Below, piece after piece: positions 1 to 5,024 of a stretch of 6,478 bases of DNA. The number at the start of each line of letters is the position of its first letter. Positions within the stretch are counted from its first letter, which is position 1. Location: positions 1 to 6,478 of the forward strand of contig CAIWVR010000436.1 in NCBI GenBank assembly GCA_903916165.1, given 5' to 3'. This stretch comes from an uncultured Hyphomicrobiales bacterium (GTDB lineage: Bacteria; Pseudomonadota; Alphaproteobacteria; Rhizobiales; Beijerinckiaceae). Position numbers and translations under genes: made by a program. A model generated the notes under the pieces. The model was given only the letters and a program-made list of their open reading frames with translations. It ran no database searches and was not told the DNA's origin.

Positions 1-204
1 ATGACGCGCTACGACGCCGAGCGCCTGCACCAGCTGATCGAGAACCACCTGCGCTATACGGGCTCGTCCCGTGCGAAGGATATTCTCGACAATTGGGAGG
101 TCTTCAAGCCAAAATTCAGGAAGGTGATGCCGGTGGAATATCGCCGCGCTCTCGCCGAACTCATGTCACAAAATGAGCAGCCGATGGCTGCTGCGGGGGA
201 GTAA
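1..204 (+). CDS. gltB: Glutamate synthase large subunit, C-terminal end (partial)
   Basis: This is the last 67 codons of the large (alpha) subunit of NADPH-dependent glutamate synthase. That subunit hydrolyses glutamine and transfers the ammonia to 2-oxoglutarate to make glutamate. The visible tail has the family's typical end: a helix with HQLIENHLRYTGS, then AKDILDNW, then a lysine-rich stretch ending in KVMPVEYRRAL. The whole protein is normally about 1,500 residues, so nearly all of it lies upstream of the window. The ATG at position 1 is an internal methionine that happens to fall on the edge, not a real start. The reading frame is open up to TAA at 202-204. The gene is followed by a DUF2283 gene and then gltD, so it is the upstream member of a gltB-x-gltD operon. 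The identification rests on remembered family sequence and on the adjacent gltD. Confidence 0.88.
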   Translation: MTRYDAERLHQLIENHLRYTGSSRAKDILDNWEVFKPKFRKVMPVEYRRALAELMSQNEQPMAAAGE

Positions 205-223
205 AACCGGACGTCATGGCGGC

Positions 224-231
224 GGAGGAGG
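224..231 (+). promoter_or_regulatory. Shine-Dalgarno that sets the DUF2283 start
   Basis: GGAGGAGG lies 4 bases before the ATG at 236 and is a near-perfect ribosome binding site. It favours that ATG over the upstream in-frame start at 173, which would lie inside gltB and add a glycine-rich stretch foreign to the family. Confidence 0.75.
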
Positions 232-235
232 CGCG

Positions 236-433
236 ATGAAGGTGAAATACGATCCGGAGGCCGATGCTGTCTTCCTGCGCCTGGCGGAAGGCGACATCGT
301 CGACTCCGAGGAAATGCAACCGGGAATGATCGTGGACTTCGACGCCGACGGTAAAATCGTGGCGATCGAATTCCTGAATGCGAAAGAGCGGTTTTCGTCG
401 GACACGATTGAGCAATTCAGCGCAGCCGCCTGA
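236..433 (+). CDS. DUF2283 family small protein between gltB and gltD
   Basis: A 65-residue protein matching the DUF2283 pattern. It opens with [16 protein letters not shown], passes through an acidic turn (DSEEMQPG, about residues 23-30), then [19 protein letters not shown] (31-49), and ends in a short helical tail. The family is a compact all-beta fold of about 50-70 residues, so this copy looks complete. Its molecular function is unknown; DUF2283 genes are often found near toxin-antitoxin-like or mobile genes. Here it lies 31 bp after gltB and 29 bp before gltD, on the same strand and with its own strong Shine-Dalgarno, so it is almost certainly co-transcribed with the glutamate synthase genes. 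A specific role in the GOGAT complex would be speculation. The start at 236 was chosen because it matches the family N-terminus and the ribosome binding site. Confidence 0.85.
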   Translation: MKVKYDPEADAVFLRLAEGDIVDSEEMQPGMIVDFDADGKIVAIEFLNAKERFSSDTIEQFSAAA

Positions 434-462
434 AGCGCGCGCGACAGAGGCAGGACTTGAAC

Positions 463-1881
463 ATGGGCAAGGTAACCGGATTTCTCGAGATCGATCGTCG
501 CGACCGTCGCTATGCGCCGGCGTCCGACCGCATCCGTCATTACAAGGAAGTCGTGCTTCCGTTGTCGGAAGAAACGACGAAGGACCAGGCGGCGCGCTGC
601 ATGAATTGCGGCATTCCCTACTGCCACAACGGCTGTCCGGTGAACAACCAGATTCCGGACTGGAACGACCTCGTCTATCACGGCAATTGGGAAGAGGCGT
701 CGCGCAACCTGCATTCGACGAATAATTTCCCCGAGTTCACGGGCCGCGTCTGCCCGGCCCCGTGTGAAGCCTCCTGCACCCTGAACATCTCGGATTCGCC
801 CGTCACCATCAAGACGATCGAATGCGCGATCGTCGATCGCGCCTGGTCCGAGGGCTGGATCAAGCCTGAGGTGCCCTCGCACAAGACGGGCAAGAAGATC
901 GCCGTCGTCGGCTCCGGCCCGGCCGGCCTTGCTGCCGCGCAGCAGCTCGCGCGCGTCGGGCACGATGTGCATTTGTTTGAAAAGAACGCACGCGCCGGCG
1001 GACTTCTTCGCTACGGTATTCCCGACTTCAAGATGGAAAAGCACCTCATCGACCGTCGCGTGAAGCAGATGGAAGGCGAGGGCGTGACCTTCCATTACAA
1101 TGTCAATGTTGGCCTCGACCTGGCCCATGACAAGCTGCTCGACGGTTATGACGCTGTGGTGCTCTCGGGTGGCGCGGAAAAGCCGCGCGACCTGCCGATC
1201 CCGGGCCGGGAACTCGCCGGCGTGCATTTTGCGATGGATTTCCTGCCGCAGCAGAATCGCCGCGTCGGCAAGGAGCCGCTGCAGACCAATGCGCCCATCC
1301 TGGCGTCTGGCAAGCATGTCGTCGTCATCGGCGGCGGCGACACGGGCTCGGACTGTATCGGGACCTCGGTGCGCCAGGGCGCGCTGTCGGTGACGCAGCT
1401 CGAAATCATGCCCAAGCCCCCGGAGATGGAAAACAAGCTCCTGACCTGGCCTGACTGGCCGCTGAAACTGCGCACCTCATCCTCGCATGAGGAAGGGGCC
1501 GAGCGTGATTTCGCGGTCAATACGGCGGAGTTCATCGGCGAAAATGGTGCGGTCAAGGCGCTGGCCTGCGTGCGGGTCGACGGCAAGTTCCAGACGATCC
1601 CGGGCACCGGGTTCGAGATCAAGGCCGATCTCGTCCTGCTCGCCATGGGCTTTGTCGCACCGCTGCATGAGGGGTTGCTCGCGGGATTGGGCATCAAGCT
1701 CGACGCGCGCGGCAATGTCGCGGCCGACACGATCTCCTACAAGTCGTCATCGGAAAAGGTGTTTGCCTGCGGCGACATGCGTCGTGGCCAGTCGCTGGTC
1801 GTCTGGGCGATCCGCGAGGGCCGCCAGACCGCGCATTCGGTCGACAAATATCTGATGGGCGCAACCGTCCTGCCGCGCTGA
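463..1881 (+). CDS. gltD: Glutamate synthase small subunit (NADPH)
   Basis: A complete 472-residue GltD, the beta subunit of bacterial GOGAT. It oxidises NADPH through FAD and passes electrons via iron-sulfur clusters to GltB for glutamate synthesis. The N-terminal domain opens with [12 protein letters not shown], the usual start of this family. It carries cysteines C46, C49, C54 and C58 ([13 protein letters not shown]) and C97, C101 and C105 ([12 protein letters not shown]), the [4Fe-4S] cluster region. The FAD Rossmann motif is at about 146-155 ([10 protein letters not shown]), with the following acidic residue at E173. The NADPH-binding motif is at about 286-295 ([10 protein letters not shown]). 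The C-terminal FAD segment includes [18 protein letters not shown] (433-450). The ATG at 463 was preferred to the TTG at 457: it matches the family N-terminus and has AGGA 7 bases upstream. It is the last gene of the operon; a strong terminator follows 16 bp later. Length and motifs are normal, so it should be functional. Confidence 0.96.
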   Translation: MGKVTGFLEIDRRDRRYAPASDRIRHYKEVVLPLSEETTKDQAARCMNCGIPYCHNGCPVNNQIPDWNDLVYHGNWEEASRNLHSTNNFPEFTGRVCPAPCEASCTLNISDSPVTIKTIECAIVDRAWSEGWIKPEVPSHKTGKKIAVVGSGPAGLAAAQQLARVGHDVHLFEKNARAGGLLRYGIPDFKMEKHLIDRRVKQMEGEGVTFHYNVNVGLDLAHDKLLDGYDAVVLSGGAEKPRDLPIPGRELAGVHFAMDFLPQQNRRVGKEPLQTNAPILASGKHVVVIGGGDTGSDCIGTSVRQGALSVTQLEIMPKPPEMENKLLTWPDWPLKLRTSSSHEEGAERDFAVNTAEFIGENGAVKALACVRVDGKFQTIPGTGFEIKADLVLLAMGFVAPLHEGLLAGLGIKLDARGNVAADTISYKSSSEKVFACGDMRRGQSLVVWAIREGRQTAHSVDKYLMGATVLPR

Positions 1882-1897
1882 GTCGCGGCTGGTGGTG

Positions 1898-1928
1898 AAA
1901 GGTCGGGCAGTACCCGGCCTTTCCTTTT
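1898..1928 (+). terminator. Rho-independent terminator after gltD
   Basis: AAAGGTCGGG (1898-1907) pairs with CCCGGCCTTT (1913-1922) around a 5-base loop. This gives a 10-bp stem with one G-U pair, followed by CCTTTT. It lies 16 bp after the gltD stop and separates the GOGAT operon from the next cassette. Confidence 0.85.
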
Positions 1929-1937
1929 GAAACAAGA

Positions 1938-1966
1938 TTCACATCTCGGCCATTGTCTGCTACAAT
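1938..1966 (+). promoter_or_regulatory. Sigma-70-like promoter for the small-protein/HEPN cassette
   Basis: TTCACA (1938-1943) and TACAAT (1961-1966) are separated by exactly 17 bp. Each matches the consensus hexamer at 5 of 6 positions. The site starts 9 bp after the gltD terminator and 27 bp before the GTG start at 1993, so the message would have a leader of about 20 nt. The prediction is from sequence only. Confidence 0.6.
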
Positions 1967-1992
1967 TTCTTCTATTCTAAGTAGGCAAAGCC

Positions 1993-2286
1993 GTGGCAAA
2001 GGTCGAGAAACAGGTCCAGGACGTCATTGAGCGGGCCGTTCGCAATGAGTTTGCGGGCGCTAGCCTCGTACGTCTCGACGTGAGCCGCGATCAGGATTTC
2101 GACGGCGATTCCATTTTCAACATTTTCGTTGTTCTGAATGACGAGTTTCGGCCTCGCCCGACTTCGTTGACCGATCTTATCAGAAATATCCGAAGCCATT
2201 TGGGTCATATCGACGAATCGGCCTTCCCGATGGTTCGTGTCGTGACCAAAAGAGATTCACAAGCCATCTTGAATGGATCACGCTGA
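1993..2286 (+). CDS. Uncharacterised 97-residue protein, partner of HEPN gene
   Basis: A 97-residue protein that I cannot assign to a named family. It starts with a predicted amphipathic helix (about residues 3-20, KVEKQVQDVIERAVRNEF). Next come strand-like segments (SLVRLDVSRDQDFDGDSIFNIFVVLND, about 24-50), including an acidic DxDFDGD cluster. A second helix (TSLTDLIRNIRSHL, about 57-70) and a final strand (PMVRVVTKRD, about 79-88) follow. This suggests a small soluble alpha/beta domain; no signal peptide or membrane segment is visible. GTG at 1993 is the first possible start, because an in-frame TAA sits at 1978-1980. The Shine-Dalgarno is weak (GTAGG, 1981-1985). The end overlaps the ATG of the HEPN gene by 14 bp, which suggests translational coupling. 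By recall, similar small proteins occur upstream of HEPN genes in other alphaproteobacteria. An antitoxin-like or partner role is inference from that layout. Confidence 0.7.
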   Translation: MAKVEKQVQDVIERAVRNEFAGASLVRLDVSRDQDFDGDSIFNIFVVLNDEFRPRPTSLTDLIRNIRSHLGHIDESAFPMVRVVTKRDSQAILNGSR

Positions 2287-2749
2287 TCTTATTTCCGGCG
2301 CTCGTTACCTGATCCGACGTTCCGAGCTGAAGCCCAAGCAGGCGGATCTCCGACGCGCTCAGAGCGCGGCTTATTATGCGCTTTTCCATGTATAGGCGAG
2401 ATGCGGTGCCGATTCATTGGTCGGCGGCCAAGGATCTGAACGAAGCAAACATGCCTGGCGCCAAGCCTATAGGGCGCTGGAACACGGCCACGCTAAAACC
2501 CAGTGCAAACAGTCGAGCGTGATCAAGAAATTTCCGAGCGAGGTCGAGGACTTCGCAAACCTTTTCGTCCTTATGCAAGGTCGAAGACACCGCGCCGATT
2601 ATGACCCGCACTATCGCACGACGCGATCCGAGGTCACGGCAGACCTCGACGCGGTCAAGGCGGCGATAGATCAATTCACGACAGTCCAACCGAAAGACAA
2701 GCGAGCTTTCGCAACGTGGGTCCTGCTCAAGTCGAGGCCCTACGACTGA
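2273..2749 (+). pseudogene. HEPN-domain protein (UPF0332-like) interrupted by an amber stop
   Basis: Read in a single frame, 2273-2749 encodes a 158-position HEPN-domain protein, with one in-frame TAG at codon 41 (2393-2395). The N-terminal part has MDHADLISGARYLI and LRRAQSAAYYALFH (26-39), the typical first helices of this family. The part after the stop continues without a frame change: W62, AYRALEHG (65-72), then the HEPN signature region EDFANLFVLMQGRRHRADYD (92-111), SEV (119-121), and the family-like end RAFATWVLLK (144-153). R104, R105 and H106 beside ADYD are the likely functional residues. Family members are often HEPN RNases or partners of nucleotidyltransferases. The interrupted position is usually a hydrophobic residue such as leucine, so a single TTG-to-TAG change would explain it. 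Translation starts inside the preceding gene. As written, only a 40-residue peptide would be made, unless the stop is read through or a fragment starts at the downstream TTG (2417). A sequencing error is also possible. Confidence 0.8.
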
Positions 2750-2770
2750 GCAAAAGGAATCCACCCCACC

Positions 2771-2803
2771 AAAAAAGACGGCCGCCGGTTTGCACCAGCG
2801 GCC
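2771..2803 (-). terminator. Rho-independent terminator of the small RNA
   Basis: On the minus strand GGCCGCTGG (2803-2795) pairs with CCGGCGGCC (2788-2780) around a 6-base loop. This gives a 9-bp stem with one G-U pair, followed by GTC and six T residues (2776-2771). On the plus strand the same hairpin has no T-run after it, so it acts only for the small RNA. It ends 21 bp from the stop codon of the convergent HEPN gene. Confidence 0.88.
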
Positions 2804-2860
2804 CAAGTCTAGGGAGGAAACGCCCAAGGAGGGCATTGGCGACAACAAGGTCGTCGCGTG
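2771..2860 (-). ncRNA. suhB/MmgR (alpha-r8) family small RNA
   Basis: On the minus strand this stretch folds as a compact trans-acting type small RNA. Hairpin 1 is CGACGAC (2856-2850) with GTTGTCG (2846-2840) around a 3-base loop, including one G-U pair. Hairpin 2 is GCCC (2834-2831) with GGGC (2825-2822) around a 5-base loop. An unpaired stretch follows with the exact 10-mer UUUCCUCCCU (2820-2811). The 3' end is a terminator hairpin with a T-run. From memory, UUUCCUCCCU is the invariant motif of MmgR, the Sinorhizobium meliloti representative of the alpha-r8 family. That family overlaps the Rfam suhB motif, found near inositol-monophosphatase-type genes in Rhizobiales. The next gene here (hisN) belongs to that superfamily. 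MmgR limits polyhydroxybutyrate granule accumulation in S. meliloti; its targets here are unknown. The pyrimidine-rich motif could pair with Shine-Dalgarno regions. The 5' end is estimated from the candidate promoter and could be off by several bases. Confidence 0.82.
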
Positions 2861-2865
2861 TGATC

Positions 2866-2894
2866 ATCATGCATGTGCACTGCACAAAAAGCAA
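2866..2894 (-). promoter_or_regulatory. Candidate promoter of the small RNA
   Basis: On the minus strand TTGCTT (2894-2889) and CATGAT (2871-2866) are spaced by 17 bp. The match is moderate: 3 of 6 for the -35, preceded by the C often seen in alphaproteobacterial CTTG-type -35 boxes, and 4 of 6 for the -10. The position fits a 5' end near 2860, just before hairpin 1. The call depends more on location than on consensus strength. Confidence 0.45.
2874..2886. promoter_or_regulatory. 13-bp palindrome in the small-RNA promoter spacer (possible operator)
   Basis: TGTGCACTGCACA is a perfect inverted repeat: two 6-bp arms around one central base. It lies wholly between the proposed -35 and -10 of the small RNA, where a bound regulator would block or remodel the promoter. 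The arms do not have the order expected of a classical NtrC site (TGCAC then GTGCA with a longer gap). No specific regulator is proposed. Confidence 0.35.
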
Positions 2895-3063
2895 GTCGGA
2901 CTGACCCATTTTTGGAACAGTGCGGCACCCTGTCGCAACCTTGATGCCAGATTTGTTGAAATGCAGGGCTTTTCTTCCATTGAAAAAGCGGTCCCGCAGG
3001 CCCTCGCGCCGCCCTGCAGGCTCCTGTATGTGTCACCCGGTGGTCGGTCAGGTGAGGGGAAGC
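2895..3063 (+). other. hisN upstream region with no recognised gene
   Basis: Between the small-RNA promoter and hisN lie about 170 bp without a credible gene. The hisN frame stays open back to 2920, but that extension is arginine-rich and unlike any family N-terminus. I see no convincing sigma-70 promoter for hisN, although several TTG-rich hexamers occur around 2941-2985. GAGGGGA (3054-3060) is the hisN ribosome binding site. Confidence 0.5.
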
Positions 3064-3864
3064 ATGATGGGTGCCGTCGATTTCGCGCGATTCGTTGACG
3101 AATTGGCCACGGCGTCTGGTGAGGTGATCCTGCCGTTTTTCCGGGGCCATTTTGGCGCCGAGGACAAGAACCAGGGCGGCACCTTCGATCCGGTGACCGA
3201 GGCCGACCGCGCCGCCGAGACGATTATGCGCCGCATGATCGAGGAGAATTTCGCCGAACACGGCATTATAGGCGAGGAATTCGGCGCGAAAAATGCGCAG
3301 GCCGAATATGTCTGGGTGCTCGATCCCATCGACGGCACCAAAAGCTTCATCTCCGGGCTTCCGGTCTGGGGCACGCTGATCGGCCTGCAACAGGGCGGGC
3401 GGCCCTGCTACGGCATGATGCACCAGCCCTTCACCCGCGAGCGCTTCTTTGGCGACGGACGCTCGGCGAGTTGGCGCGGCCTGGACAGTCGGGGCAAGGT
3501 CGTGGAGCGCAGGCTGCACACGCGCAGCTGCGCCGATCTCGGCCAGGCGACGCTGATGACGACCCACCCTTCGCTGCTCACCCCCGAGACCCGCGCGCCC
3601 TACGCCAGGGTGGAGGACAAGGTGCGCCTGTCGCGCTATGGCGGCGATTGCTACGCCTATTGCATGGTCGCTGCCGGCCATGTCGATCTCGTCATCGAGA
3701 GCGGGCTGAACGCCTATGACATTTGCGCTCTGGTGCCAATCGTCGAGGGTGCTGGCGGCGTGGTGACCGACTGGACCGGTGCCAGCGCCGCGAACGGCGG
3801 CTCCATCATCGCGTCCGGTGACCGGCACCTGCATGAACAGGCGCTGGCGCTCCTCAACGCGTGA
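3064..3864 (+). CDS. hisN: Histidinol-phosphatase, inositol monophosphatase family
   Basis: A 266-residue member of the lithium-sensitive inositol monophosphatase superfamily that best fits HisN, which removes phosphate from L-histidinol phosphate in histidine biosynthesis. The Mg2+ site is complete: G70-E71-E72 (E71 ligand), DPIDGTKSF at 87-95 (D87 and D90 ligands), and D219 in AYDICALVPIVEGAGG (217-232). HisN-like signatures include DPVTEADRAAE (42-52), FISGLPVWGTLIGL (95-108), RYGGDCYAY (191-199) and AAGHVDLVIESGL (203-215). SuhB or CysQ are less likely, because RYGGDCYAY and the ISGLP segment are typical of the HisN branch. Two in-frame ATGs (3064, 3067) follow the Shine-Dalgarno GAGGGGA; the first is given, and the second would shorten the protein by one residue. 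The protein should be soluble and cytoplasmic. Its stop is 3 bp from the stop of the convergent hydrolase gene. No other his genes are in view. Confidence 0.88.
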   Translation: MMGAVDFARFVDELATASGEVILPFFRGHFGAEDKNQGGTFDPVTEADRAAETIMRRMIEENFAEHGIIGEEFGAKNAQAEYVWVLDPIDGTKSFISGLPVWGTLIGLQQGGRPCYGMMHQPFTRERFFGDGRSASWRGLDSRGKVVERRLHTRSCADLGQATLMTTHPSLLTPETRAPYARVEDKVRLSRYGGDCYAYCMVAAGHVDLVIESGLNAYDICALVPIVEGAGGVVTDWTGASAANGGSIIASGDRHLHEQALALLNA

Positions 3865-3867
3865 GCC

Positions 3868-4848
3868 TCACGCGACCTTGGTGTGACGGGCGACCAGCAC
3901 CTCTGCCTCGCCGGTCGCGCCCGGGATGAAGGCATCGAACCCGGCCCAGAACCGCGCGCGCACCGGATCCTGTTCGATCAGGATTTCATGGCGCGAGGAT
4001 TCGAGCATGATCATGCGGCCGATCTTCAGACGCGCTGCGAAACGCTCGGTGGCGTAGCTGTCCACCACAGTGTCGTTCTGCGCGGCGAAGATCAGCACGG
4101 GCACGCGGATGCGGCGCGGATATTCGGGATCCTGGAATTTCTGTATGAGCCGGAAGGCGGCATGGGCCCAGGAGATGGTCGGGTCGCCAAGACCAAGATG
4201 CGGCTCGGCGGCGAGAATGGCCCTGATTCGATCAAAGCGGCGCGGGTCTGTCGTGAGCGGATTGCCCGCAAATCCGTGATCGACGACGGGGCGGCGTCCA
4301 CCGCCGGGCACGAAGGCACTGCCAAGGCCGATGGCATCGCACAGCGCAGCCAGACCGCGTGCGAGATTTGGGGCACGCAGGCCCGTGAAGTCGATCATCG
4401 GTGCTGAAAGCACGAGGCGCTCGAAAGGCGAGCCTTCTTCATGCGCCTGGTCGAGCAAAATGGCCCCGCCCATCGAATGGCCCAGCGCATACCAGGGTTT
4501 CGGGCAGTGTGGCTCCAGGACCTGCATGCGCACCGCATCGAGGTCGCGCAGATAGAGGGAGAAGTCGTCGATGTGACCCTTGGCGGAATCTTCCAGTTCC
4601 CGGGTCGACAGCCCCTGCCCACGCCAGTCGAAGGCGACAACAGCCAGTCCGCGCGCGCGCAGCGCTTCGATCGTCTCGAAATATTTCTCGATATATTCTG
4701 CCCGGCCCGATGCGATCAGCACGGTGCCGCGACAGGTATCCGGCGGCAGGAAATACGCTGTCCGCAGCACCAGACCATCGATGGTCTCGACCGAGCCCGG
4801 GACAGCTCCCGGCGGAATGGAATTGTCGGGCGCTTCCACCAGCTTCAT
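3868..4848 (-). CDS. Alpha/beta hydrolase, lysophospholipase (PldB-like)
   Basis: A 326-residue serine hydrolase of the alpha/beta fold, in the group usually annotated as PldB-like lysophospholipase or monoacylglycerol lipase (Hydrolase_4 type). Recognisable landmarks are an oxyanion-side motif SGRAEYIEKY (47-56), the strand-turn VVAFDWRGQGLS (70-81), the nucleophile elbow GHSMGG (123-128, Ser125), the acid in AAQNDTVVD (255-263, Asp259), and the catalytic histidine in ESSRHEIL (284-290 region, His287). The triad is therefore complete. A lid-like insert with a glycine-rich loop (VPGGGRR) lies between the nucleophile and the acid. No signal peptide is seen, so it is probably cytoplasmic or membrane-associated. 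The ATG at 4848 was chosen over an upstream TTG (4884), because the extra 12 residues lack family character. The substrate cannot be fixed from sequence; acyl glycerols or lysophospholipids are likely. It converges with hisN and diverges from the SPFH gene. Confidence 0.87.
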   Translation of the reverse strand: MKLVEAPDNSIPPGAVPGSVETIDGLVLRTAYFLPPDTCRGTVLIASGRAEYIEKYFETIEALRARGLAVVAFDWRGQGLSTRELEDSAKGHIDDFSLYLRDLDAVRMQVLEPHCPKPWYALGHSMGGAILLDQAHEEGSPFERLVLSAPMIDFTGLRAPNLARGLAALCDAIGLGSAFVPGGGRRPVVDHGFAGNPLTTDPRRFDRIRAILAAEPHLGLGDPTISWAHAAFRLIQKFQDPEYPRRIRVPVLIFAAQNDTVVDSYATERFAARLKIGRMIMLESSRHEILIEQDPVRARFWAGFDAFIPGATGEAEVLVARHTKVA

Positions 4849-4950
4849 CGAACTCAGTCCCCAAAACGTCAAAATATCCAACAAATTGCATGAACGAAAG
4901 CTTGAGCTACGTCACGTTCACCCGCTTTGACGCTTATACCGGGCGAATCC

Positions 4951-4986
4951 CCAGCTTGGCGGAGCCCTGGGCCTGCGCCAAGCTGG
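4951..4986. repeat. Perfect 11-bp inverted repeat upstream of the SPFH gene
   Basis: CCAGCTTGGCG (4951-4961) and CGCCAAGCTGG (4976-4986) are exact inverted copies around a 14-base loop. The right arm ends 38 bp before the ATG at 5025. No T-run follows, so it is not a terminator for either direction. It may be an mRNA leader hairpin of the SPFH-nfeD unit or a binding site in the divergent promoter region. No clear -35/-10 pair was found in the flanking 4849-4950. Confidence 0.6.
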
Positions 4987-5024
4987 CCGCCACGCCCGAA
5001 TCACGGGGGCAGGGGGAGCAGGGC

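Noticed and set aside
214..1317. 367-codon open frame on the minus strand opposite gltD
   Set aside because: It lies antisense to clearly conserved gltD and the DUF2283 gene. Its translation is arginine/alanine-rich with no family motif, a typical shadow frame in high-GC DNA.
2780..2803. Terminator for the HEPN gene on the plus strand
   Set aside because: The hairpin exists on both strands, but only the minus strand has a T-run. On the plus strand it is followed by mixed sequence.
2870..2886. NtrC-type nitrogen control site at the small-RNA promoter
   Set aside because: TGCAC and GTGCA half-sites are present, but in the reverse order and with the wrong spacing compared with the usual NtrC palindrome.
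2928..2978. Possible hairpin CCCTG...CAGGG followed by a T-rich stretch
   Set aside because: The stem is only 5 bp with a loop of about 30 bases, too weak for a terminator or a structured leader.
2920..3063. 48-residue N-terminal extension of hisN
   Set aside because: The extension is basic and unlike any inositol monophosphatase family N-terminus. A good ribosome binding site precedes the ATG at 3064.
2809..3834. 341-codon open frame on the minus strand opposite hisN
   Set aside because: It is antisense to hisN, whose catalytic motifs are complete, and it runs through the small-RNA region. It has no recognisable domain.
4866..4933. Repeated CGTCA elements (4867-4871, 4910-4914 and inverted at 4928-4932)
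   Set aside because: Five-base matches are too short to be significant in about 70 bp without conservation data. Spacing is irregular and no matching regulator is apparent.
4401..5024. Upstream extension of the SPFH reading frame
   Set aside because: This part is antisense to the hydrolase gene and is low-complexity. The strong Shine-Dalgarno and the membrane segment fix the start at 5025.
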